From the NCBI RefSeq assembly GCF_963678245.1, contig NZ_OY782767.1, positions 124,001 through 188,000 on the forward strand: a stretch of 64,000 nt of DNA, read 5' to 3'. This DNA is from an uncultured Sunxiuqinia sp. (GTDB taxonomy: Bacteria; Bacteroidota; Bacteroidia; Bacteroidales; Prolixibacteraceae). The notes beneath the pieces were generated by a model. The model had not been told where the DNA came from, did no database searches, and saw only the letters and a list, made by a program, of their open reading frames with translations. The position numbers and the translations under genes were made by a program. Within the stretch, counting starts at the first letter, position 1, and the number at the start of each line of letters is the position of its first letter. This document shows positions 1 to 8,130 of this stretch, in pieces.

Positions 1-172
1 TTCTTTCAATCGTACCCGTGTCGTAAATCACACCACGATAAGCGCGCTCTTGTCTTGTCTGCCCAACTCCCCGAACGTCCCAAAAGGAGAAGAATTCGAT
101 ACCAGCTTCATGAAGTGCATCAGTTACTTCATCAAACTTGGTTTTTCTAATAATTGCTTCAATCTTTTTCAT
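1..172 (-). CDS. P-II nitrogen regulatory protein, partial (C-terminus outside window)
   Basis: The first 57 codons are visible, from an ATG at 170-172 running off the left edge. The start MKKIEAIIRKTKFDEV and the following EFFSFWDVRGVGQ match the beta1-alpha1-beta2 part of GlnB/GlnK proteins. The T-loop segment AYRGVIYD carries a tyrosine (residue 50) at the place of the uridylylated Tyr51 of enteric P-II. P-II proteins bind 2-oxoglutarate and ATP/ADP and control ammonium transporters and nitrogen assimilation. The gene starts 19 bp after the TorF-porin stop, so the two are probably cotranscribed. Whether it is GlnB or GlnK cannot be decided from half a protein. An amt gene further downstream, outside the window, is possible. 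Confidence 0.9.
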   Translation of the reverse strand, partial: MKKIEAIIRKTKFDEVTDALHEAGIEFFSFWDVRGVGQTRQERAYRGVIYDTGTIER

Positions 173-191
173 CTCGTTAGAAAATTTTAAA

Positions 192-890
192 TTATAATGA
201 AAGGCCTACTGTGATGAAGAATCCTCCAGTTGAAGGGTTAAGAATAACTGATCCAGAAACCGGAAGAGAGAAACTCTCTGTTAATTTTACTTCTTTTGAA
301 GTTCCGATACCAACATTACATACTGAGAAATCGCCATCTTTAGTATACTGGCCATCACCACCGCCTAAAAATACGTCAAACGTTGAGAATGAATAAGCAG
401 CTTCTAAGTAGGTGTCATCAACTCCATCGCCTGTCATGTATGCAGCTGTGAATCCGAAGTCTCCTAAAGCTAATCCAAGACTAGGTTCGAAGAAGTGCAT
501 GTCTCCATCGGTCCAATCGCCACCGAAATAATAGTCAGTAACAGTAATAGAAACTGGGCCAAAATCATAACCTGCATACAAATCCATTTCATAACCTTCT
601 GCTGATGGAATTTCAACGTAGCTATCAGTTCCATCATTCATAATATATGCAGAACCTGAAGCACCGCCAGTCGAAACAGATCCCCATGCTCCTATTGCAA
701 AACCGCCAGTGCTGAACTCTACATAAGGCTGAAAAGCAGGTCCGTTACCAAACTTTGCACCACGCCAAATGTAACTTGAGTAGATGTCTACTCCTGTGTC
801 GAAAGATGAAGATGCTTCATCTTGTGCTTGTACGTTAAAAGCAAATGTACTCGCCAATACAAAAACTAAAAGTGTAAGTGTCTTTTTCAT
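192..890 (-). CDS. TorF-family putative outer-membrane porin
   Basis: A 232-residue protein with a clear signal peptide (MKKTLTLLVFVLASTFAFNV, cleavage likely after VQAQ). The rest is beta-rich, with alternating aromatic/Gly strands and the N-terminal strand signature DIYSSYIWRGAKFGNGPAFQP seen in the TorF/Gcw_chp family. It ends in a beta strand (FFITVGLSL). It probably forms a small beta barrel in the outer membrane. It lies just upstream of the P-II gene in the same direction, which suggests a nitrogen-linked role such as uptake of ammonium or small nitrogen compounds. That role is inference from context. Transport specificity cannot be read from the sequence. Confidence 0.8.
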   Translation of the reverse strand: MKKTLTLLVFVLASTFAFNVQAQDEASSSFDTGVDIYSSYIWRGAKFGNGPAFQPYVEFSTGGFAIGAWGSVSTGGASGSAYIMNDGTDSYVEIPSAEGYEMDLYAGYDFGPVSITVTDYYFGGDWTDGDMHFFEPSLGLALGDFGFTAAYMTGDGVDDTYLEAAYSFSTFDVFLGGGDGQYTKDGDFSVCNVGIGTSKEVKLTESFSLPVSGSVILNPSTGGFFITVGLSL

Positions 891-1319
891 GATTCTAAAA
901 ATTAAAGGGTTTTAACTAAACTTTTTTAATAATCTTTTTTTCTTGTGTCTTGCTTTAACGTGTGATCTTTTAAAAATGCTCTTTTTTTTAATGGACCCCA
1001 TTATTTTCTTATCTCCGGTTCAAAAGTAGAGATATTTTCGATCGAGGTGTGAAAAAATCGGGGGTTTAAAATCAAATTAATGGTTAATTAACATTGAAAC
1101 CCCTGTTTTACAAGGGGGTTCGTTGTCGGGAAATGGAGTTTTTGTGGAAATATGTCAGAAATAGGAGGGGTGTTACATCAAAAAGTGCTTTTTTGAGTAA
1201 AAAGTAAGCTGTAAAACAAGAAAAATGTCAAAGTGAAAAAAAAATAACTCAAAAACAGTTAAAATGATATATTTTCGGAATAAAAGTAGAATATGGTCAA
1301 ATTATATTAAGCAAGTGTG
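891..1319. other. Intergenic region between GT39 operon and torF
   Basis: A 429-bp AT-rich gap with no credible ORF. It holds the -7 box at 1021-1028 and the long torF leader. It also holds an imperfect hairpin at 1096-1121 (GAAACCCC against GGGGGTTC) next to the palindrome GTTAATTAAC at 1083-1092. The hairpin sits downstream of the GT39 operon and may end its transcript, but the following U-tract is poor. I see nothing further in 1130-1319. Confidence 0.45.
1021..1028 (-). promoter_or_regulatory. Bacteroidota -7 promoter box for torF/P-II operon
   Basis: The minus strand reads TACTTTTG, an exact match to the TAnnTTTG box. It lies about 130 bp upstream of the porin ATG. No convincing -33 TTTG is found at the usual distance, which may indicate activator dependence. 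It predicts a leader of roughly 120 nt. Confidence 0.5.
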
Positions 1320-2951
1320 CTATTTTGTTTTGACCAAGTATGTTGTTTTAAGAGAATGTTCCCTGCTTGAAGGTAAAATAAACTGGATACCCGTTCGGTA
1401 AACCCCCCGATGCTTAAATTGATAGATTGTATCAATCGTTGTATTCAGCTTTTTGATGTCGTTTAAACCTTCCCCGTAGCAAAATATCCAGGCATTTGGT
1501 TTGGTAACTGCAATTTTGAGTTCAGTAGTATCTTCTATAAGCTCTGCTCCGTCTCTTCCGTAAAAGAATAATTCGAATTGTTCGTAATCGTAATTGAATA
1601 GCTGTGCTTGTTGAGATGCTTCTTTGTTAAACTTACGGGTTGCAACAATCGATGATTGGTACTGAAAGATATAGGGGAGGATGTGGGAATTAATAAAGAA
1701 GCTAAGTAAGGTGATGATTAGCATTGATGGGGCAAAGAATCGAATAAAGCCATCTTTTTTTGTGCTATACATATAATACGTCATTGCAAGAGCAGGAATA
1801 ACAATTAGCCAGTAGCCGACTTTTGCTAATGGAAAGAGGTAAGTGATAAACAAGAATAAGCAAATCCACAGCAAGACAACTACGAATGCCTGCAAACGAA
1901 AGACAATTTTATAGATCAAGGTATTCTGATCAGATAAAAGTCGGTTGAGCCACTTTGCGAGCAATACGGTCAATAGTGGCATGACAATTAAAATATAATT
2001 GGGCGACTTGCCTTTGGCTATCGATAGAATAATAAAAAAAAACCAGATACCTCCATGTAAAAAATAGTCAGCAGGAAGTGCCTGTTTTTTCAGGAGGCTT
2101 TTCATTTCTAAAAAAACAGCGATAAATAACACAAAGCCCCAAGGTGCAAATAGGTATAAAAGTGTGTGCAGGTAGAAAAAATAATCGGTGTTTGCTCTGG
2201 CGACATAAGTTCCGGCAATTCGCCCAAAGTTATTTGTCCAGAAAAAGAATTCCAGACCTTCCAGTCCTAACTGGTTGTATAGCCCATAAAAGGCTGGAAT
2301 GGCAGTCGCGAAGGTAATCGCCAAGCCTAGAAACCATTTGGGATGAATCAGTTGTTTGTATTCACGATTAAAAATTAGGTAGAATATTACAGCCGTAGCC
2401 GGAACAAAAACACCAATCGGTCCTTTTGTCATCATAGATAGCCCCACTCCTGCAAATCCGAGTATGAAATTGAGTGTCTTCTTATTTTTCAAATATTCAT
2501 AGAGATGCCAAAGAGCAAAAGCCATGTTTGATAGCAATACAATATCGGTGTGTACATCAACACTGTAGAGGTAATATATTTCAGAAAAAGCAAGTAGGAG
2601 GGCAGCTATTTGTCCTGTTCGTTTATCGTACATGCTGGTTCCAAGCTTGTAAACACAAAAAATACCGAAGAACCCATATAAAACCGGGAAAAATTTATAG
2701 CTGAAGTTACTGACACCAAATAGGCAATACCCTAAAGTTGACAACCAAAACAAAAATGGTGGTTTTTCTTTATACGGATCATCATGGATTGAGAGATTGA
2801 AGTAATCGCCTGAATGAAAGATGTTTTTAGCAATTGCTCCATATTTTGCAGCGTCGCCCGCAATGTCTACAAATAATCCTACAAAATAAACAACTGCAGC
2901 AAAAACTGTCAGAAGAAGATAAATTTGTCGATTTTTTATACCTGTAAACAT
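1320..2951 (-). CDS. GT39/ArnT-like membrane glycosyltransferase (copy A)
   Basis: A 543-residue polytopic membrane protein with about ten or more hydrophobic segments and a short soluble C-terminal domain. It belongs to the dolichyl-phosphate-mannose-mannosyltransferase/ArnT superfamily (PMT_2, GT-C fold), which moves a sugar from a polyprenyl-phosphate donor to lipid or protein acceptors at the periplasmic face. The key acidic residue of the first periplasmic loop is visible as D33 in IAGDAAKY, followed by the family motif KEKPPFLFWL at 61-70 and TKGP near the middle of the protein. It is closely similar to copy C (4641-6266), sharing GDAxKY..AK.I, DPY..KPP and KGPIG. It is the last gene of a three-gene operon, 18 bp after copy B. 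Donor and acceptor are unknown. Confidence 0.85.
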   Translation of the reverse strand: MFTGIKNRQIYLLLTVFAAVVYFVGLFVDIAGDAAKYGAIAKNIFHSGDYFNLSIHDDPYKEKPPFLFWLSTLGYCLFGVSNFSYKFFPVLYGFFGIFCVYKLGTSMYDKRTGQIAALLLAFSEIYYLYSVDVHTDIVLLSNMAFALWHLYEYLKNKKTLNFILGFAGVGLSMMTKGPIGVFVPATAVIFYLIFNREYKQLIHPKWFLGLAITFATAIPAFYGLYNQLGLEGLEFFFWTNNFGRIAGTYVARANTDYFFYLHTLLYLFAPWGFVLFIAVFLEMKSLLKKQALPADYFLHGGIWFFFIILSIAKGKSPNYILIVMPLLTVLLAKWLNRLLSDQNTLIYKIVFRLQAFVVVLLWICLFLFITYLFPLAKVGYWLIVIPALAMTYYMYSTKKDGFIRFFAPSMLIITLLSFFINSHILPYIFQYQSSIVATRKFNKEASQQAQLFNYDYEQFELFFYGRDGAELIEDTTELKIAVTKPNAWIFCYGEGLNDIKKLNTTIDTIYQFKHRGVYRTGIQFILPSSREHSLKTTYLVKTK

Positions 2952-2969
2952 GGATTAAGTTTTGTTGGT

Positions 2970-4634
2970 TTATTGAATGTGAATTGGGAGAACTTGTCCG
3001 CGGTTGCGTTCAATTGTTTGTGTAAATATTGAAAAGTCTTGTTCTGTTTCCAGCGTTTCTTTTGCAATTTTATATTCTATGTTCATTTCTTCACCAGGCT
3101 GTAGTTCTGATTTTTTGGTAAAGCTGTACAACGGAATACGGTCAATCTCGTTTCCGTTTTGTGCATATCCAATCGAAGGTTCAGAAGGGTGGTTGAGGAA
3201 AATCGTTTTATCTGAGTGGTTTTTAATATTTAGGGATGCGATAAACAAGGTTGGCGTTTCTTTGATTTGATCAAGCCTTAGATCTAATTTTTTAATCGAC
3301 TGAAAGTCAGGACTAATGGCCGTGGTAATTTTTTTCCCATTTGGCAATTCAGTCAGGTGGTCATTCAACATGCGGTCAGGGATAACAACAAATAGCGTAT
3401 CGCCTTTGCCATAGGCTTCATCATTCCATAAATCAAACTGAGAATAACGATAACCCGGTGTTGCTAATAGAATTGCTTTTTCGCCGGTGTAAAACTGGTA
3501 CATGCCCGGTGAGGCCCAATTGCTGAAGAACGCAACTTTGCGGCCATTGGCCATATCTTGTATTTTTTCAGATGTTGCTTCCCGGTTATAAAAGGCCAGT
3601 TTTAGCATTCCCACATTGGGAATGAAATTAGCAGCCAGATAAAAACGGAATAGGAAAAAAACTACAATAATTGGGAGGGCAAGTCGTTTGAACCATTTTT
3701 TCGTTTTTGGCTGGTCCACAATAATCGGGTAAGCAGCCAGCATAAGCAAGGGAGTGATGGCGCTTGTCCAGTGTGCTTCAATTCGGTTGTAAAAACTTAA
3801 CAACAAAAGCACGCTGTAAAACCCGACAATGGTAAAGATAATTGCCCTTCGGAAAAGGTCACCATTTATTTTAAACTTCCGGAGGCTGTAAAAAATGATT
3901 ACACCGGTTAATGGCCCCGCAACCAATAGCTGGTTGATGATGTTATCGCCAAAATATTTTAATTGTACTGGCTTTGACCGATCGGATAGGTGATATTTAA
4001 AGGTTGGAAAATGATTGTCAACTTGCCAGATAATATGGGGAAGTAGTAGCACTATTGCTCCAGTAAGAATTCCCCAAAAATATTTACTTTTCAGTAGTTT
4101 TAGGTTCGATAAAACTACTAAGCCTAAAACCAGAAAGGCATGATATTTACTGTAAATCATGGCGGCTGCTAAAATCGCGAGCAGTGTTGAGTACTTCCAG
4201 GAAGGTTTTTCTAAAAAACGTCTGTAGGTGAGGAAAAATAAGAGTGTGAAACAAACCAACGGGGCATCGGGCAATGCCAGAAATCCGGCAATATGTGTAT
4301 GGAATAAGGGGAACGAAAGCATGAAGATGCTCAGAAAGAATAAATCCTTTTTTTCGTTCAGCTCATTCATGATTAGTGCTGCTGTAAATGTTGTTAGCAG
4401 AACGGAAAACAGCCGAGCTCCAAGTTCATTGTGAAAAAGCGAGTCGCCCAAAAAAATTAAAAAGGCCGACATCGGTGGATGATCAAAAAAGCCCCATGCC
4501 AAATGTTTGGAATACAGCCAATAGTATGACTCGTCGGCATGCATTTCAGTGAAAAATGACTGGATAATGTTGATTGCTAGCCAGCTAGCTAATAATAGGT
4601 AATGTTTCTTTTCCAGGTTGTTTAGTAATTTCAT
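2970..4634 (-). CDS. GT39-family membrane glycosyltransferase (copy B, divergent)
   Basis: A 554-residue GT-C fold glycosyltransferase with many transmembrane segments. The first periplasmic loop carries HADESYYW (D34, E35) and the downstream motif FFDHPPMSAFLI (about 49-60). These are the hallmarks of the DHPP-type branch of the PMT_2 family rather than the KPP-type of its two neighbours. The C-terminal ~150 residues are soluble and beta-rich, probably periplasmic. It sits between copies C and A with 6- and 18-bp gaps, so the three are almost certainly one transcript. It may glycosylate an envelope lipid or glycan, but the acceptor cannot be inferred. Confidence 0.83.
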   Translation of the reverse strand: MKLLNNLEKKHYLLLASWLAINIIQSFFTEMHADESYYWLYSKHLAWGFFDHPPMSAFLIFLGDSLFHNELGARLFSVLLTTFTAALIMNELNEKKDLFFLSIFMLSFPLFHTHIAGFLALPDAPLVCFTLLFFLTYRRFLEKPSWKYSTLLAILAAAMIYSKYHAFLVLGLVVLSNLKLLKSKYFWGILTGAIVLLLPHIIWQVDNHFPTFKYHLSDRSKPVQLKYFGDNIINQLLVAGPLTGVIIFYSLRKFKINGDLFRRAIIFTIVGFYSVLLLLSFYNRIEAHWTSAITPLLMLAAYPIIVDQPKTKKWFKRLALPIIVVFFLFRFYLAANFIPNVGMLKLAFYNREATSEKIQDMANGRKVAFFSNWASPGMYQFYTGEKAILLATPGYRYSQFDLWNDEAYGKGDTLFVVIPDRMLNDHLTELPNGKKITTAISPDFQSIKKLDLRLDQIKETPTLFIASLNIKNHSDKTIFLNHPSEPSIGYAQNGNEIDRIPLYSFTKKSELQPGEEMNIEYKIAKETLETEQDFSIFTQTIERNRGQVLPIHIQ

Positions 4635-4640
4635 GCCTGC

Positions 4641-6266
4641 TTATTTCAGTTTAACCAGGTAGAGCGGTTTTAAAACTTTCTCGCGCTTTCCGGGTAGTAT
4701 AAATTTTCCTCCTTCGTGAAGGTAAAGATGCTCAAACTCAATAATGGTATCCATGTCCGCCTTCAGTCTTTCTAAATCGGTTATCCCCACTTTGTCGGTA
4801 AAAATCCATGCATTCTTTTCGTGGGAAATTGGCTCCAACAGTTCATAGCTTTTTACTTGAATGGCCTCCGGTTCACTATAGAAAAACAGTTCGTATTGCC
4901 CATATCGATAGTTGTATAAATTTTCTCCTTCTTTTGCATGCTTATTATAGTAACGGGCTGCTTTCGGAGGAGCCTGATGTTTAAACATAAAAGGGAATGC
5001 GGATGCATTCAGGTATAGCATTAAAGCCGAAACTGCTATAATTGAAGGTAACAACAAGCGTGCAGCGTTATCTTTTATTTTTCGGTAAACGAAAAAAGTT
5101 AGTGTTAAAAATGCAAGCCAAAGGATCCAGAAGACTGGGTTTTGGGATGGGAAAAAGTAAAGTGTCAATCCCAAAATTATTATCCACAACAATCCGGTTA
5201 CAATATTCTGAATAATGAAAAACCGCTTGAATAATTTTTCTTTACTAACGAGGGCCTCATTGATCCATTTTGCTGTTAAAACTGCTATCAACGGAAATAG
5301 AATGAACATGTAATTGGGAAGCTTGCTTCGGGAAACTGAAATAATCAGGAAGAAAACCCAAATTCCGGCTGTTGTGTAGTACTCTTGAGCTTTAAATTTA
5401 TTTTTGAATAGTTGCTTAAACTCGAGAAAAACCGCAGCAAAAAACAACAACGACCAGGGTAAAAACAGATAAGCAAGATTGTGCACGTAAAAAAGATAGT
5501 CGGTATTGTTGGCGCTAACATATTCACCGGTCATCCGTCCAACGTTATTTCCCCAGAAGAAAAATTCAATGCCTCCCCAGCCAAATTGGTTGTACAAACC
5601 AAGAAGAGCCGGACTGGCTACAATGAATGCAATAAGGATTCCTAAATACCAACGATAATCAATTACAGATTTGTAGTTTTTGCTGAGTAAAAGATGACCG
5701 CCAACAGCAAATCCGGGTATCGCCATTCCAATTGGGCCTTTTGACAGCATGGCCAGTCCAATACCCACAAATCCCCAGAAGCAATTGATTGTTCGTTTCG
5801 ATTTAATAAATTCATAAAGCTGCCAAAGCGAAAAAGCCACAAAAGCTTGCAGTGGCGTGTCTGTATGGATGTCCATACTGTAGAGGCTGTAAATTACCGA
5901 GAAAAATAGCAGGCTGGCTGCAATGATGCCTGTGTTTTTGTTGTATAAGCTTCGGCCCAATTTGTAGGTGGAGAAGATGCCAAAGAGTATCAGCAGGAAA
6001 ACCGGAAGCTTAAACCAGAAGTTGGAAATCCTGCCAATGTGAAATCCGAGAGCTCCAAGCCAGAAAAGCATTGGTGGTTTTTGATCGTACGGATCTCCGT
6101 GAACGGTCAGGTTGATGTAGTTGCCATGTTGAACAATTTCTTTGGCAACGGTGGCATATTTCCCGGCATCTCGGGTGAAATCAATAAAAAAGCCAAAAAA
6201 ATAACTGACCAAAGCGGTCAGTGTCATCAATATGAAAATGCGTCTAAATAGTTTGTTTTCAAGCAT
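4641..6266 (-). CDS. GT39/ArnT-like membrane glycosyltransferase (copy C)
   Basis: First gene of the operon, 541 residues. It is a paralogue of copy A. Both have the acidic motif at D33 (TRDAGKYA), the loop motif DPYDQKPPMLFWL at about 58-70, the segment SIYSLYSMDIHTD-like pattern, and the KGPIG motif. The C-terminal ends are also alike (FILPGKREKVLKPLYLVKLK here, and FILPSSREHSLKTTYLVKTK in copy A). The shared length and collinearity point to tandem duplication with copy B inserted or retained between them. It should use a polyprenyl-phosphate-linked sugar at the outer face of the inner membrane. Confidence 0.85.
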   Translation of the reverse strand: MLENKLFRRIFILMTLTALVSYFFGFFIDFTRDAGKYATVAKEIVQHGNYINLTVHGDPYDQKPPMLFWLGALGFHIGRISNFWFKLPVFLLILFGIFSTYKLGRSLYNKNTGIIAASLLFFSVIYSLYSMDIHTDTPLQAFVAFSLWQLYEFIKSKRTINCFWGFVGIGLAMLSKGPIGMAIPGFAVGGHLLLSKNYKSVIDYRWYLGILIAFIVASPALLGLYNQFGWGGIEFFFWGNNVGRMTGEYVSANNTDYLFYVHNLAYLFLPWSLLFFAAVFLEFKQLFKNKFKAQEYYTTAGIWVFFLIISVSRSKLPNYMFILFPLIAVLTAKWINEALVSKEKLFKRFFIIQNIVTGLLWIIILGLTLYFFPSQNPVFWILWLAFLTLTFFVYRKIKDNAARLLLPSIIAVSALMLYLNASAFPFMFKHQAPPKAARYYNKHAKEGENLYNYRYGQYELFFYSEPEAIQVKSYELLEPISHEKNAWIFTDKVGITDLERLKADMDTIIEFEHLYLHEGGKFILPGKREKVLKPLYLVKLK

Positions 6267-6392
6267 AATGCCTTTGCTTTTTCTTTAATCAGGAGCTTTA
6301 ATAATTGAAATGTAAAGTTGGCATTTTTTTTATTATAAGTAAAGGATTTCTTTTCGAAGGATGGTGTAAAACTATAATGTTTCCAAAATCAG

Positions 6393-6400
6393 TATATTTG
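6393..6400 (+). promoter_or_regulatory. -7 promoter box upstream of argH
   Basis: TATATTTG matches TAnnTTTG exactly, 72 bp before the argH ATG, in the divergent gap shared with the GT39 operon. No exact -33 TTTG is visible. Confidence 0.45.
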
Positions 6401-6472
6401 GGCAAAATTTTAGTCAAAACGAGAATTTATTCTACCTCAAATGCGGTAGTTCAACGATAAAAGATATTTAAA

Positions 6473-7804
6473 ATGAAACTTTGGGACAAGGGCGTATCTG
6501 TAAATAAATTGATTGAAGAATTTACCATTGGTCAGGATCGGGAACTGGATCTTTATTTAGCTAAGTTCGATATTTTGGGGTCAATGGCACATACCACCAT
6601 GCTTCAAAAAATTGGATTGCTGGAGAAAGATGAGCTTGATAAACTCTTGATCGAGATGAAAAACATATACAACTTGGTGGAATCCGGCAGTTTTACAATT
6701 GAAGATGGTATTGAGGATGTGCATTCGCAAGTGGAGTCCATGCTCACGGAGAAGTTGGGAGATGTTGGTAAAAAAATTCACAGTGGGCGCTCTCGCAACG
6801 ACCAGGTTTTGCTGGATTTGAAGTTGTTTGCACGGGAAGAGATTCGGCAGTTGGTTGAAGCCGGAAATGAATTGTTTGCGACACTGATGACGCAGGCCGA
6901 AAAAAATAAAGAACAACTTATGCCCGGGTATACGCACCTGCAGGTTGCGATGCCGTCGTCGTTTGGCCTGTGGTTTAGTGCATATGCCGAAAGCTTAATC
7001 GATGATTTTACACTTTTGCAGGCAGCATTTAAGATTACCAATCAGAACCCTTTGGGTTCTGCTGCCGGCTACGGTTCTTCTTTTCCGCTGGATCGCCAAA
7101 TGACGACTGATTTATTGGGGTTTGATACAATGAATTATAATGTCGTTTATGCCCAGATGGGACGAGGAAAAATGGAGAAAACAGTCGCTTTTGCAATTTC
7201 GTCTATTGCTGCTACCTTGTCCAAACTCGCTTTTGATGTGTGCTTGTTTATGAGCCAGAATTTTGGTTTTGTTACTCTTCCTGATGAGTTGACAACCGGC
7301 TCGAGCATTATGCCGCATAAAAAGAATCCAGATGTATTTGAGTTAATTCGTTCGCACTGTAATAAGTTACAAGCACTTCCAAATCAAATCGCCTTGATGG
7401 TGAATAATCTGCCAAGTGGTTATTTCCGCGATTTGCAAATAGTTAAAGAGGTTTTTCTTCCGGCTTTCGAAGAGATGATGAGTTGTATTAAGATTGCCAA
7501 TTTTGCATTAGGCGAAATGACAATCAAAGAGAATATACTGGATGATGAGAAGTATCGGTACGTGTTTAGTGTTGAGGATGTTAATCGTTTAGTGCAAGCG
7601 GGTGTCCCATTTCGGGATGCTTATGTGAAAGTTGGGAAGCAGATTCAGAGAAATGAATATCAACCCAGCAAGGAAGTTGATCACACTCACGCCGGAAGTG
7701 TCGGAAATTTATGTTTGGATGAAATTCAGTTAAAGATGGATCAAGTGATTCATTCATTTCACTTTGGAAAAATGAATTCTGCTATTGAAAGACTGTTAAA
7801 ATAG
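6473..7804 (+). CDS. argH: Argininosuccinate lyase
   Basis: A 443-residue member of the fumarase/aspartase superfamily. It cleaves argininosuccinate into arginine and fumarate, the last step of arginine synthesis. The superfamily signature GSSIMPHKKNPD, which holds the catalytic serine loop, is at about 276-287. The substrate-binding HSGRSRNDQV segment is at about 101-110, and TPGYTHLQ is represented by MPGYTHLQVA. Length and start (MKLWDKG) fit the Bacteroidota form. It stands alone rather than with other arg genes. The next gene, gltB, follows after 326 bp. Confidence 0.95.
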   Translation: MKLWDKGVSVNKLIEEFTIGQDRELDLYLAKFDILGSMAHTTMLQKIGLLEKDELDKLLIEMKNIYNLVESGSFTIEDGIEDVHSQVESMLTEKLGDVGKKIHSGRSRNDQVLLDLKLFAREEIRQLVEAGNELFATLMTQAEKNKEQLMPGYTHLQVAMPSSFGLWFSAYAESLIDDFTLLQAAFKITNQNPLGSAAGYGSSFPLDRQMTTDLLGFDTMNYNVVYAQMGRGKMEKTVAFAISSIAATLSKLAFDVCLFMSQNFGFVTLPDELTTGSSIMPHKKNPDVFELIRSHCNKLQALPNQIALMVNNLPSGYFRDLQIVKEVFLPAFEEMMSCIKIANFALGEMTIKENILDDEKYRYVFSVEDVNRLVQAGVPFRDAYVKVGKQIQRNEYQPSKEVDHTHAGSVGNLCLDEIQLKMDQVIHSFHFGKMNSAIERLLK

Positions 7805-8130
7805 TATACGACTGTTAATTAAACGTTATTTCTAAAAAGGGAGCAGGCAGGGGTGAGTTTTGTCATGTTTTTGCCAAGTGTAGTGAGTTACACTTATTTA
7901 CGAAAAGCAAACCAGAAAGTAAAGGTTTTTCAATATGTTGTCGAGCATGTAAAGTGGCTCGAAAAATTGGATGTTATTACATTTATCGTTATTTTCGCTT
8001 TCACTTCATAAGTATTTTGTGGGTTTTGCTTAATAATTTAAAGTAGTTCGAAATTACTTCAGACTACTAATGTTGTGTCTTGTTGCGAAATCGGGAAGAC
8101 AGTGGGTGATAAAAAATTAAAAATGAATAA
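7805..8130. other. argH-gltB intergenic region with a perfect inverted repeat
   Basis: A 326-bp gap without a credible ORF. A perfect inverted repeat lies at 7876-7895 (AAGTGTA, 6-nt spacer, TACACTT). It could be an operator or a short hairpin at the end of the argH transcript. No exact TAnnTTTG box was found immediately before gltB. The region is AT-rich and otherwise unremarkable. Confidence 0.4.

Noticed and set aside
8041..8059. AAGTA..TACTT dyad around TTCGAA before gltB
   Set aside because: Arms are only 5 bp and off-centre from the TTCGAA core. This is expected by chance in AT-rich DNA.
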